Shown piece after piece: positions 17,955 to 27,278 of a stretch of DNA of 64,000 nt (position 1 is the stretch's first letter; each line of letters starts with the position of its first letter). The notes below the pieces were generated by a model that worked only from the letters and a program-made list of their open reading frames with translations, was not told the DNA's origin and searched no databases. This DNA is from Planctomicrobium sp051465645 (GTDB taxonomy: Bacteria; Planctomycetota; Planctomycetia; Planctomycetales; Planctomycetaceae): contig NZ_CP195790.1 in NCBI RefSeq assembly GCF_051465645.1, positions 3,658,001 through 3,722,000 of the forward strand, read 5' to 3'. Both the position numbers and the translations under genes were made by a program.

Positions 17955-18323
17955 CTACGAGATTGACTCGGACTCCGAATCCCCTTTGTCCGCAGGTGGC
18001 TGAGTCGACTCGTTGGCAATCTCTTCAATCTGGTCGCACCAGATATCTATCGCGTCGCGACGCTCAAGGAAGCGAGTAAATTGCTCATAACTCTTGGCAT
18101 CAAAAATCGTAGTGAGGATCGGGGCGAAAAACTGCATCGCTTGTGCCCCCAGAAAATTCATAGGCCGCGACATTTCGAGGAAAGCGAGTGCCGGCGAAAT
18201 CATGTGACGATTCACGATCTCCCGGGAAAGCTTCTCGACAAGTTGTCGCTGCTCTTCCGTTGGAGGATCCATGTGTGGATTGACTGCAAATGCGTTTCGC
18301 AACCAGTCACGTTTCATTGCCAT
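17955..18323 (-). CDS. Conserved-looking small protein of unknown function
   Basis: A protein of 122 residues that I do not recognise. The composition is mostly helical: MKRDWLRNAFAV at the start, a hydrophobic middle (ISPALAFLEMSRPMNFLGAQAMQFFAPILTTIF) and an acidic Ser-rich tail. The hydrophobic middle could be a membrane-associated helix pair. It lies 100 bases upstream of the nucleosidase gene on the same strand, so the two may be cotranscribed. It is divergent from uvrB. Confidence 0.6.
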   Translation of the reverse strand: MAMKRDWLRNAFAVNPHMDPPTEEQRQLVEKLSREIVNRHMISPALAFLEMSRPMNFLGAQAMQFFAPILTTIFDAKSYEQFTRFLERRDAIDIWCDQIEEIANESTQPPADKGDSESESIS

Positions 18324-18516
18324 GAACTGAAACCTTCACGTCAGACCGTCTCAGAAATTGTGTTGCGTCTCTCGGTCACTTCTGTCACCGCACGAACTCA
18401 ATCGAAGCGACGGCATCTTCTTCTATCATCGCTGATCCGCTGGCACTCAACAACTACTGAAAACGCGGCGAATCAGGAACGACAACCGGCCCGTATCGCC
18501 AACACGTCTGTCCATG

Positions 18517-18530
18517 TGTATACTGTACAG
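18517..18530 (+). promoter_or_regulatory. Putative LexA box / promoter of uvrB
   Basis: TGTATACTGTACAG, 13 of 14 bases identical to the motif over the lexA -10. It contains TATACT, a near-consensus -10, and lies 45 bases upstream of the uvrB ATG. TGTA-N5-TACA dyad. Confidence 0.6.
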
Positions 18531-18574
18531 GGAAAGAATTTTGCACACCGAAAAGACCGACGACAGAGTGAATC

Positions 18575-20692
18575 ATGCCTGCTTTTGAACTCGTTTCCGA
18601 ATTTGCCCCCGGAGGAGATCAGCCGAAAGCAATTGAAACGCTTGTTCGCGGGCTTGAGGAAAAGAAGCGATCGCAAGTCCTGCTTGGGGCGACCGGAACA
18701 GGAAAAACGTTCACGATTGCCAATGTCATTCAACGTGTGCAGCGGCCCACTCTGGTCTTGGCTCACAACAAAACTCTCGCGGCCCAGCTCTACGGGGAAT
18801 TCAAAGAGTTCTTCCCGAACAACGCTGTCACTTACTTTGTCAGCTATTACGACTATTACCAGCCAGAAGCGTACATTCCTCAGCGCGACATCTACATTGA
18901 AAAAGATGCCAGTATCAACGAGGAAATCGATCGCCTGCGGTTGCTTGCCACCAGTGCGCTCGTTTCACGTCGCGATGTGATTGTCGTTGCGAGTGTCTCG
19001 TGCATTTACGGGCTGGGTTCTCCCAAAGATTACCTCGCGATGATGGTGCCATTGCAGGTCGGTCAAACAGTTGATCGAGACAAGCTGTTGCTCAAGCTGG
19101 TCGACATTCAATACGACCGCGCTGACTTTGATTTCCAGCGCAGTAAATTCCGCGTTCGGGGAGACGTCATTGAAGTCTGGCCGGCGTATGAAGAGTTCGC
19201 TTATCGGATTGAACTCTGGGGAGACGAGGTCGAGAAACTTTCGATCATCGATCCATTAACCGGGACCGGCAGCAAGCAGCTCCAGGACATCTACATTTAT
19301 CCGGCGAAGCACTTCGTGTTGCCGCAAAGCCGCATTGATGAGGCGATGTCTGAAATCCAGGAGGAGTTGAATCAGCAACTCGCGGTGTTCCAGAAGGAAG
19401 GCAAACTGCTTGAAGCGCAACGACTCTCCGCACGGACCAGATATGACATGGAGCTCCTGAAGGAAACTGGGTTCTGTCCCGGGATTGAAAACTATTCGCG
19501 TGCTTTGGCAAAACGAAAAGCAGGCGACCCTCCGGCGACGTTGTACGACTTCTTTCCTGACGATTTCCTGCTGGTCGTCGACGAATCGCACCAGTCCGTT
19601 CCCCAAGTGCGGGCGATGTATAACGGCGATCAGGCTCGCAAACGCACCCTCGTCGACCACGGGTTCCGTCTGCCCATGGCGCTCGATAACCGGCCTTTGA
19701 AATTCGATGAATGGAACCAGAGGCGCGATCAGGCGATCTTCGTTTCTGCGACCCCTGCCGACTGGGAACTCGAACAGTCGGAAGGCGAGATCATCGAACA
19801 GATCATTCGTCCGACCGGGCTGGTTGACCCAATTGTCACTATTCAATCCGCACGAGGGCAGGTTCCGCACCTGATCGAACAGATCCGCATTCGTACCGAG
19901 CGCGGTGAACGAACCCTGATTACAACACTGACCAAACGCCTGTCAGAAGACCTGGTCTCTTATTTGAAAGAGGAGGGGATTCGTTGCGAGTGGTTGCACA
20001 GTGAGCTCGACGCGATCGAACGAGTCGAAGTGCTGCGAGAACTCCGTGAAGGAAAGTTCGACGCGGTGGTCGGAGTCAACCTGTTGCGAGAAGGTCTCGA
20101 CCTGCCTGAAGTCTCACTCGTCTGTATCCTTGATGCAGACAAAGAAGGCTTCCTGCGTAGTGAGACAAGTTTGATTCAGACGATCGGACGTTCTGCACGA
20201 AACGTCAATGCAGAAGTGATCATGTATGCAGATCGAGTCACCCAGAGCATGCAACGGGCACTCGATGAAACGAACCGACGTCGTGAACTGCAGCTGGCGT
20301 ACAACAAAGAGCACGGGATTACTCCAGAGACGATCAAGAAGGCGATTCGTCGGGGGATCGAAGACGAGATCTCTGCACGAACAATCGAACGAAGCGCTTC
20401 TGGTGTGGGAAGCGAGGCGCAGTATGTCACGCAGGAATATATCGCCGAGCTCGAACGCGAGATGATGGCAGCGGCAGAGAATCTGGAATTCGAACGAGCA
20501 GCAACGCTACGAGACCGAATTACCGATTTGCAGCGTCGCCTGGCTGCTGGAAACGGAACCGCCACCATTGGCGATGAAGATTCACCAGGTTTCGCAACGT
20601 CGTCTGGTCGAGGCGAGCGTGGACGCAAAGGGAAAGGGAAGGGGCGCGGCAAAGGAGGGCGAGGGCGAACTCCTCGCCCGCGTGGAGAATAA
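18575..20692 (+). CDS. uvrB: UvrABC system protein B
   Basis: A 705-residue excinuclease subunit. It has Walker A GATGTGKT near residues 36-43, the DNA-gripping beta-hairpin region with YYDYYQPEAYIP, DESHQS, helicase motif VSATPADWE, GRSARN, and a C-terminal UVR domain (AELEREMMAAAENLEFERAATLRD) that contacts UvrC. UvrB is loaded on damage by UvrA and verifies the lesion. Unusual: after the UVR domain comes a tail of about 50 residues very rich in Gly, Lys and Arg (GRGERGRKGKGKGRGKGG), absent from most UvrB proteins. The putative LexA box 45 bases upstream suggests SOS control. Confidence 0.96.
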   Translation: MPAFELVSEFAPGGDQPKAIETLVRGLEEKKRSQVLLGATGTGKTFTIANVIQRVQRPTLVLAHNKTLAAQLYGEFKEFFPNNAVTYFVSYYDYYQPEAYIPQRDIYIEKDASINEEIDRLRLLATSALVSRRDVIVVASVSCIYGLGSPKDYLAMMVPLQVGQTVDRDKLLLKLVDIQYDRADFDFQRSKFRVRGDVIEVWPAYEEFAYRIELWGDEVEKLSIIDPLTGTGSKQLQDIYIYPAKHFVLPQSRIDEAMSEIQEELNQQLAVFQKEGKLLEAQRLSARTRYDMELLKETGFCPGIENYSRALAKRKAGDPPATLYDFFPDDFLLVVDESHQSVPQVRAMYNGDQARKRTLVDHGFRLPMALDNRPLKFDEWNQRRDQAIFVSATPADWELEQSEGEIIEQIIRPTGLVDPIVTIQSARGQVPHLIEQIRIRTERGERTLITTLTKRLSEDLVSYLKEEGIRCEWLHSELDAIERVEVLRELREGKFDAVVGVNLLREGLDLPEVSLVCILDADKEGFLRSETSLIQTIGRSARNVNAEVIMYADRVTQSMQRALDETNRRRELQLAYNKEHGITPETIKKAIRRGIEDEISARTIERSASGVGSEAQYVTQEYIAELEREMMAAAENLEFERAATLRDRITDLQRRLAAGNGTATIGDEDSPGFATSSGRGERGRKGKGKGRGKGGRGRTPRPRGE

Positions 20693-20719
20693 CTTTTCCC
20701 TCAATGACCTATGCCGTTG

Positions 20720-20757
20720 ATGAGCGCCTGCTTCCAAATCAGGCGCTCATTTTCGTT
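20720..20757. terminator. Terminator between uvrB and the DUF423 gene
   Basis: Perfect 11-bp stem ATGAGCGCCTG / CAGGCGCTCAT with a 9-base loop, followed by TTTCGTT; convergent genes. Confidence 0.85.
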
Positions 20758-21217
20758 ACTCAGGCTTGCTCACACATGGCGCACAGACAGCTTTCGCGGA
20801 GCACGCAAGCAGCACCCAGCCAATAATGAAGAGAACACCGCCGAGTGGCGTAATCGCCCCCAGCCAGCGAGTTCCGGTAAGCACCAGAAGATAGAGACTC
20901 CCAGAGAAGAGCAGCATCCCTCCGACGAACGAACAACCAGCGATGTTCAACAGTCGAGATGGTCGCTGCAGAGCCAAGATCCCAACGATCAAAACAGCGA
21001 TGGAATGATACATCTGGTATTCCGCTGCTGTTTTGAAGTCTTTCAGGTACTTCGCAGCGCTGGGAATGACTTCGCCGAGCACTGTGTGTGTCTGGCCGTC
21101 ATATTTCTTCAACAGAAAATCTCCGAGCCCGTGAGCTGCAAACGCTCCCAGGACCACTGACAGCGCAGCACAAACGGCACCGATTCGAATCCAACATGTT
21201 CCGCAATTGCTCGCCAT
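20756..21217 (-). CDS. DUF423 family membrane protein
   Basis: A 153-residue protein with four hydrophobic helices. GAVCAALSVVLGAFAAHGL near the start is the DUF423 (YgdD-like) signature, and helices around YHSIAVLIVGILAL, AGCSFVGGMLLFSGSLYLL and ITPLGGVLFIIGWVLLA follow. Here the loop between helices 1 and 2 is longer than usual. Function unknown. ATG 21217 is preceded directly by GTG 21220. The C-terminus has two cysteines (AVCAPC). Confidence 0.8.
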   Translation of the reverse strand: MASNCGTCWIRIGAVCAALSVVLGAFAAHGLGDFLLKKYDGQTHTVLGEVIPSAAKYLKDFKTAAEYQMYHSIAVLIVGILALQRPSRLLNIAGCSFVGGMLLFSGSLYLLVLTGTRWLGAITPLGGVLFIIGWVLLACSAKAVCAPCVSKPE

Positions 21218-21300
21218 CACTCACTCGATTTCTGATCAGAAGTTTCCTCGTGAACCCGCTGAAAATCCGGCAGAGCGGGCAACTGAGAGACCGAACCGGA

Positions 21301-21882
21301 CTAGATTTCGATCTTCGCACCGAGAACTTTCACAAAGGCTGCGAGCCATTGTGGATGCCCCGGCCATGCTGGTGAGGTCACAAGATTGCCATCAACATGG
21401 GCTGCAGTCACATCACAACTCACGTAGGTCCCACCAGCCAGCGTGACCTCTGGTCCACAGGCCGGGTATGCCGTACATGAGCGTCCTTTGAGAACGCCTG
21501 CAGCGGCCAGTAATTGTGCACCATGACAAATCGCAGCGATCGGCTTCTTCGCCTGATCAAAGTGCTGCACGATTTCGATGACTCGGGAATTCAGCCGCAG
21601 ATACTCCGGGGAGCGACCGCCGGGGATCAGCAGTGCGTCGTAGGACTCAGGGGGGCTGAAATCGAAGGTCGCATTCAAAGTGAAATTGTGCCCACGCTTT
21701 TCAGAATAGGTCTGATCCCCTTCGAAGTCGTGAATTGCAGTCCGAATCTGGTCGCCTGCCTTCTTGTCGGGACAGACGACATCGACGGTATATCCCAGCA
21801 TCAGCAAGGCCTGAAACGGGACCATCAACTCATAGTCTTCGACGTAATCACCTGCGATTGCAAGAATTCTTTTAGCGGGCAT
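21301..21882 (-). CDS. DJ-1/PfpI family protein
   Basis: A 193-residue protein of the class I glutamine amidotransferase-like superfamily. RILAIAGDYVEDYELMVPFQ carries the conserved acidic residue near the active site, and KKPIAAICHGAQLLAAAG contains the nucleophile-elbow Cys (AICHG). Family members act as deglycases, chaperones or cysteine peptidases; the specific role is not evident. The start at 21882 was chosen because AGGA lies eight bases upstream; a longer frame to 21948 would overlap the upstream kinase gene. It lies 50 bases behind the kinase and is probably cotranscribed. Confidence 0.85.
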   Translation of the reverse strand: MPAKRILAIAGDYVEDYELMVPFQALLMLGYTVDVVCPDKKAGDQIRTAIHDFEGDQTYSEKRGHNFTLNATFDFSPPESYDALLIPGGRSPEYLRLNSRVIEIVQHFDQAKKPIAAICHGAQLLAAAGVLKGRSCTAYPACGPEVTLAGGTYVSCDVTAAHVDGNLVTSPAWPGHPQWLAAFVKVLGAKIEI

Positions 21883-21932
21883 TGCGATTCCTGGAGTGAA
21901 GTCTGAAGTGTCGATCCGTTCCCGAACATGTG

Positions 21933-23669
21933 TCAGATCTTGACGCATGTGTTCATTGCAGATGTTTCCTCCTGCAACTGTGAACGGTGATTAAGATCGA
22001 TTCCCTGACTGACGAAATGGTCGAGTTCACGCTTCTGCGGACATCCATTTGCCTGCCACCATTCAACGGCTCTGGTACGAGTCCAGGCACCATCGATGCT
22101 GCAGTTCAATAATGCTTCCCGCAGTTCTAACACCGACTGAAACCGGTCCTCTGGCAACTTCTCCAGGCACTTCATGACGACCTGTTCCAAATCGGCGGGA
22201 ATCGACGGATTCAAGATGGCAAGTCGTTCAGGGACTTTTTGAGCGTGGGCCAGCAGCAGCTTGATTGCTTTGTCTTCCTGAAACGGAGTCTTCCCCGAAA
22301 GCATGAAGTACGCGGCGCAGCCCAACGCATAGATATCGCTTCGCCCATCCACATCATCTCCGCGGGCCTGCTCTGGAGACATATACAACGGAGACCCGGT
22401 GACGACGCTCTCCTGCGTCAGGTGAGGGGCTGCATCCGAAGCAAGTGACCGCACCAGACCGAAGTCGAGCAGCTTGGCAACGTCGTAAGCTCCACCACGT
22501 TTCGCAGCGAAGATATTGGCGGGCTTGATGTCTCGGTGAACGAGGCATTGTCCATGGGCTTCTGCGAGAGCGTCGCATGTTTGCGCGAGCAGGTGAATCA
22601 CACGTTCAGGCGGCAACGGCCCATGCATGTCGACAATCTGGTCGAGACTCATGCCGGGAAGATATTCCATCACATAATAGAACGTACCGTCATCGGTCCG
22701 CCCAAAGTCATAGATCTCGACGGTGTTCCAGTGTGTCAGCTTGGCGGTTGCCTGAACTTCCTGTTCAAATCGAGCGAGCGTTGCTGGATCACCGGCTTTC
22801 TCTGGTCGAATGATCTTCACCGCACAAGGGCGTTTCAGCATCAAGTGTTCCGCAAGATAGACCTCGCCCATCCCGCCACGGCCCAGTAGACGCTTGAGAC
22901 GGTACTGCCCGAGTTGCTGTGCTTCGAAGGCCTGAGTCCGCAACGACCTGATTTGACGAACGCCTCCAATCGCTAACGCCGAAGTGAATGCCATTCCCAT
23001 GAATGCTTCGAGAAACACATGGTGAAAATCCGTTGTGTTATCAATCAGCGCCTTCACTTCAGGATGAGTCAGCCATGCCAGACACAGACTGGTCCACGGA
23101 CCAAATGCCAAGGGAATAATCGTCCACAATGACCGTTGGAATGTCGCCGGGATGAAGAGGACATAAGTGAAGATCAATATCATCCATGGCGGGCTGATAT
23201 TGATCAGGTATCCATCTTCAGCTGTCGAAACGAGATTCGCGTACCCAACCGCAACGAACAAAATTGCCGAAGAACCGAAAATCAGATTCTCGACAGTTCG
23301 TAATTTCTGCAGGGCGTACTGGCACTCGATACAGAGCCGGTAGGCGATGAGTCCGATGAATGCTGTAACGACCACCATCAGAGCGAAGCAAAACCGCGTT
23401 GCTTCGTTGGGGTCATAAGACGGAAAAATCCAGGATTTGAGCAGAAAGGCACTGTATCCCAAGCTCAAAATCAGCGCGACTTGCCGTAGCCTACCTCGTA
23501 GCAGATTGTTGGTTTCGCTAGAGAAATCAGGGCGACTTCCTTCAACAAAGGCCACCGGCTTCCCTTGTGCAGGGGAGGCGGCAGGCGGGTTCGCTTTGGG
23601 TCCAGATGCCAGTGCGGGCATCATGACCGTATTTTCCACGCCGCTGTCGGTCTGGTTCGAAGTCACCAT
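21933..23669 (-). CDS. Serine/threonine protein kinase with N-terminal membrane domain
   Basis: A 578-residue protein. After about 55 polar residues come six hydrophobic segments (residues ~65-215). The kinase domain then begins at about residue 240: glycine loop LGRGGMGEVYLAE, Lys in CAVKIIRPEK, catalytic HRDIKPANIF, LLDFGLV, and activation segment VTGSPLYMSPEQARG with RSDIYALG. The membrane part precedes the kinase, the reverse of PknB-type kinases, and no extracellular PASTA or repeat domain is seen. The membrane domain is probably the sensor. All catalytic residues are intact. It is upstream of the DJ-1 gene. Confidence 0.9.
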   Translation of the reverse strand: MVTSNQTDSGVENTVMMPALASGPKANPPAASPAQGKPVAFVEGSRPDFSSETNNLLRGRLRQVALILSLGYSAFLLKSWIFPSYDPNEATRFCFALMVVVTAFIGLIAYRLCIECQYALQKLRTVENLIFGSSAILFVAVGYANLVSTAEDGYLINISPPWMILIFTYVLFIPATFQRSLWTIIPLAFGPWTSLCLAWLTHPEVKALIDNTTDFHHVFLEAFMGMAFTSALAIGGVRQIRSLRTQAFEAQQLGQYRLKRLLGRGGMGEVYLAEHLMLKRPCAVKIIRPEKAGDPATLARFEQEVQATAKLTHWNTVEIYDFGRTDDGTFYYVMEYLPGMSLDQIVDMHGPLPPERVIHLLAQTCDALAEAHGQCLVHRDIKPANIFAAKRGGAYDVAKLLDFGLVRSLASDAAPHLTQESVVTGSPLYMSPEQARGDDVDGRSDIYALGCAAYFMLSGKTPFQEDKAIKLLLAHAQKVPERLAILNPSIPADLEQVVMKCLEKLPEDRFQSVLELREALLNCSIDGAWTRTRAVEWWQANGCPQKRELDHFVSQGIDLNHRSQLQEETSAMNTCVKI

Positions 23670-23870
23670 GATCAGCCGTTCGTCAGTAAACTTGTTACCT
23701 CAATCATAGCCACACGAGCCCAGCACGCCACCAGAGAACCGAACGCCTGCCAATTGAAAACAACTAAGCCCCATTCCGCATACCATTAACCCCTCGTTCT
23801 CACATGAGACCGGGGGAATCCCGCATCAGGCGAGATGGATGCAAAAGGACAGACGGCAGGCAAGGTTCGC

Positions 23871-25271
23871 CTACTTCAAATCGTATTCTTTGATCTTTCG
23901 ATAAAGCGTTCTCTCGCCCATCCCGAGCATTTTGGCAGTTTCCTCGCGCCGTCCACCGGTCAGCTCTAATGCTCTCGCGATGTAATATTTTTCGACGTCG
24001 TTCAACGGGCGTCCGACCAGCATGTCGGTTCCAGCTGCCGCCGGGAAACCGTCTTGCGAATGGCCTGCCAGAGTTGCCAGTTCGGTTGGCAAATCATCGA
24101 CGTCAAGTTTGCCATCCGTATCGAGCGCCAGCATCCCTTCGATGACGTTCCGTAATTGGCGGATGTTACCCGGCCAGTCGAAGGAGACGAGAACCTGTCT
24201 CGCCCCACGACTAATCCCTTCCACATCCCGTCCGTTACGTTTGCAAAGCTCTTTAAGGAAGTGTTCGATCAGCAGAGGAATATCTTCCCGGCGATCCCGA
24301 AGCGGCGGCAGGTAAATGGTGACGACACTCAGACGGTAATAGAGGTCGCTACGGAACTCACCTTTCTCCATCATGCCCTTCAGGTCGGCATTCGTAGCCG
24401 CGACCAGACGCACATTAATCGACTTCTCGTCGTTCGATCCCAGACGAGTAATCTTGCGGTCTTCCAGCACACGCAACAATTTGATTTGCGTGTCCATTGG
24501 CATTTCGCCGACTTCATCGAGGAACAGTGTCCCTCCATTTGCGAACTCGAATTTTCCGATTCGTCGCGTTGCTGCTCCCGTGAACGCTCCCGCTTCGTGC
24601 CCCCAGAGTTCACTCTCCAAAATACTTTCTGGCAGGGCCGAGATATTCAGCGGAACAAATGGTTTGCTTTTCCGTGGGCTGTTCTGATGCAGTGCGCGGG
24701 CAACCAGTTCTTTCCCGGTTCCACTTTCACCCAGAATCAGCACTGTGGTGTCAGTCGGGGCCAGGTTTTTGAGCTGTTCAATCACACGATGCATCGCTGG
24801 ACTGTTCCCGATCACCCCTTCAAACCCGAACCGCTCATCCAGACCACGACTCAGGGCAACGTTGCGGCGAATCAGGCGGATTCGACTCGACGCCTTATCG
24901 ACCGAGCTTCGCAACTCCTGAATATCCAGCGGTTTGGTCAGGTAGGTATATGCTCCTCCCTGCATCGCGGTCACGACCGATGGAATCGAACTGTGGGCCG
25001 TCAACACGATGACTTCCGCATCCGGAAGTTCGGCTTTGGTTTTGCGTAGGATTGCGAGCCCATCGACATCGTCCATCTTCAGATCAGTGATGACGATATC
25101 GAAATTCTGGCTCTCGATTAATTCCACCCCTTTTGAGCCGGAGGTGGCAATCGTGCAGTCACAACTCAGCGTCTCAAGGCTGTCGGCGACCGCTTGAGCA
25201 TGCGGTTCGTCGTCATCCACAATTAAAACACTGATCGCGACGCTCGCGGGATCGTGATGATTGACAGCCAA
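23871..25271 (-). CDS. NtrC-family sigma-54 response regulator
   Basis: About 466 residues. It has a receiver domain (LIVDDDEPHAQAV, phospho-acceptor in IVITDLKMDD, TAHSS, LTKPLD), a sigma-54 AAA+ domain (Walker A GESGTGKE, sigma-54 contact loop GAFTGA, DEVGEMP, LRDRREDIP), and a Fis-type helix-turn-helix ending RTLYRKIKEYDLK. TTG 25271 has GGAGA about six bases upstream and starts just before the receiver. An upstream ATG at 25310 adds 13 atypical residues. There is no adjacent histidine kinase, so this is an orphan regulator; the target promoters cannot be told. Confidence 0.9.
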   Translation of the reverse strand: MAVNHHDPASVAISVLIVDDDEPHAQAVADSLETLSCDCTIATSGSKGVELIESQNFDIVITDLKMDDVDGLAILRKTKAELPDAEVIVLTAHSSIPSVVTAMQGGAYTYLTKPLDIQELRSSVDKASSRIRLIRRNVALSRGLDERFGFEGVIGNSPAMHRVIEQLKNLAPTDTTVLILGESGTGKELVARALHQNSPRKSKPFVPLNISALPESILESELWGHEAGAFTGAATRRIGKFEFANGGTLFLDEVGEMPMDTQIKLLRVLEDRKITRLGSNDEKSINVRLVAATNADLKGMMEKGEFRSDLYYRLSVVTIYLPPLRDRREDIPLLIEHFLKELCKRNGRDVEGISRGARQVLVSFDWPGNIRQLRNVIEGMLALDTDGKLDVDDLPTELATLAGHSQDGFPAAAGTDMLVGRPLNDVEKYYIARALELTGGRREETAKMLGMGERTLYRKIKEYDLK

Positions 25272-25467
25272 TTCAGTTCTCCGATGAACCCAACAACTCG
25301 GCAACCGCAAAAATTACAGGTTCCATCCAAAATGTAAAGGAGCCGAAATGGCAGTTTACCCGGGATCACTAAGTCTGCTCAAACCCAACCGCCGAATCGG
25401 CATAGACGGGACACGCCCAAATCTGGCAGGCGGCAGTCATGGACATCCAACGAACGCTTCGCAGTAC

Positions 25468-25512
25468 AAACAAAAATGCGGACCCGTACATCACGGAGTC
25501 CGCATTTTGGAA
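25468..25512 (-). terminator. Terminator after the DUF1559 gene
   Basis: Stem AAAATGCGGAC at 25473-25483 pairs with GTCCGCATTTT at 25498-25508. On the minus strand it is followed by TTTTTGTTTG. Confidence 0.8.
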
Positions 25513-25556
25513 CGATCAAGTTTGATGAATCGACGTTGAGTATCCCAGCCGGAAAG

Positions 25557-26567
25557 TTAGAAGGACTGTCCAATCGCTTCTCGACCGTTGCGGGTGCACA
25601 ATGCCCAGAACGTATTCTGATCAATGTTCAACGCAATGGGACGAGCAGAGCCGTCTGTCAGACAGAAGTTGATGGCGTCTGTGTGGTAACTGCCAAACCC
25701 GAAGAAGTAGACGATTCCAGGAGCTCCCTGGACGCTGCAGTTTGGTGTTCCTGTCCAATAACGATTGAAGCCAGGCTGATCGTCTCGAGCCCGAGCAGTG
25801 CTGGAGTAATGGTCTCCCCAGAAACCGAACAGACTTTCTCCAAACAGGAAGGTGTTTGACATTCCGTCAGTAACGTCCCGATCGCCGACAGAGCTGTTCT
25901 CATAGAACATCCCATTCATCAGCGGTGCGTTCGGGTCGTTTGTCTGCCATGCTCCCATGTTTCCACGATAGGTGCTGTACCCGAGGTTACCTGGACGCGT
26001 CGACGGCAACGCCGCACTTGGACAGACATAGGATTCGATTGGAACCCGAATGTATTCCCAGTTGCTGTCGATTGTCGGTGACGGATCGTGGGCTGTCTTT
26101 GGCAGGGTGAAATTGATCGCAAGCGTGCTTTGCTCCATCTGCGGAAGCAGAAGAGCCTGCCAGTTCCAATATGCTCCGAGCACCCAGTCCGTGATTTGAG
26201 TCACATTCTGATTGCTTCCTGCAGGGACTGGTGACTGGCCTGGCAATGAGTTGGAGACAGGCACTGTAATCGGCTGACTAAACGGGCTTGGCGTGACCGG
26301 AACATCGCAAATCGGCTCGTTCGGGTCATAGCACCAACCGGATGGGAACACCCGATGTGTACTCAGATAGTTATGGGCAGCAAGACCGAGCTGCCGCATG
26401 TTATTCAGACATGAGTTTCGCCGTGCCGCTTCACGTGCCCGTTGAACAGCAGGCATCAGCATGGCAACCAATAAACCAATGATGGCAATCACCACCAGAA
26501 GCTCAATTAACGTAAATCCATAACGCGGGCGTAACGCCGATCGTCTGGTACTGGATCGAATCTGCAT
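25557..26567 (-). CDS. DUF1559 (SBP_bac_10-like) prepilin-type protein
   Basis: A 336-residue protein. The type IV prepilin N-terminus GFTLIELLVVIAIIGLLVAM comes after a short basic leader, with cleavage after Gly and methylation of Phe. The diagnostic PAVQRAREAARR and NNMRQLGLAAHNY follow, and near the C-terminus TDAINFCLTDGSARPI matches the H-x-DG signature. These proteins occur in large numbers in planctomycetes; they are probably surface pseudopilins of unknown function. Monocistronic, with its own terminator. Confidence 0.95.
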   Translation of the reverse strand: MQIRSSTRRSALRPRYGFTLIELLVVIAIIGLLVAMLMPAVQRAREAARRNSCLNNMRQLGLAAHNYLSTHRVFPSGWCYDPNEPICDVPVTPSPFSQPITVPVSNSLPGQSPVPAGSNQNVTQITDWVLGAYWNWQALLLPQMEQSTLAINFTLPKTAHDPSPTIDSNWEYIRVPIESYVCPSAALPSTRPGNLGYSTYRGNMGAWQTNDPNAPLMNGMFYENSSVGDRDVTDGMSNTFLFGESLFGFWGDHYSSTARARDDQPGFNRYWTGTPNCSVQGAPGIVYFFGFGSYHTDAINFCLTDGSARPIALNIDQNTFWALCTRNGREAIGQSF

Positions 26568-27278
26568 CGAACGTCTCCGAATCTCATAATGCGCTGGTCA
26601 ACCAGATCGTATCAGGCCTTATCAACGCAAGCAATTTGGATTTCCAATGTGAGGCACACCAAAGTCGAACGTGAATCTCACCATGAGACACTCTCCAGTT
26701 ACGGGAAAACTCAATCAAATTTAACAACTCACTTCTCTCTCCCTTCAAAACACCATGGAATTCCAATGCATCATTCTGAACCAACTCAGACGCACTGGAG
26801 GGGAAAAGGTCTCGCCCCCGTCCGCCTAACAACTTTCCCCGCAAGAGCATCCGTGGCTTTGCCCGCTCTCCGTTCACCTGCGAACCACTTTTTTGACATC
26901 GTGAGCTGCAACCAAACTTCCAAAGTGCACCAGCAAGAACAGTCACATACGACAGATCATTCGCCGATGTTTGTGCTGTCATTTCACAGCATCATTTCAC
27001 GAAAATCCTGATAACTCCCCTCCCGAAAACATTGGATCTCCTCCTGGAAGCGGACTCCGAACCGGTCCCCACAGCACTGTGTCAGGGTCGATGGCCCCGC
27101 AAATTCGCATCGCACTCACCTTGCGAAATTTCAATTTGCCGCCAAGACTGTCTGCTCGGAGCACTCGCGCCCCAGCGAAACGGTTTCGAAAACTGGCATC
27201 AGGTTCCGCAAATGGAATTGCAGGACGACATGGTCTCTTGATGTTCAGACGCACGCACATCAGCCATGAAAACACGTT
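26568..27278. other. Long intergenic region, no gene seen
   Basis: Seven hundred and eleven bases between divergent DUF1559 and MATE genes. Open frames of up to 140 codons exist on both strands but have repetitive Ser/His/Thr or Arg-rich composition and no SD, so I do not call them. I recognise no structured RNA. Confidence 0.4.

Noticed and set aside
26584..27011. Overlapping frames of 132 and 140 codons on opposite strands
   Set aside because: Neither has an SD or protein-like composition; they are mutual shadows in non-coding DNA.
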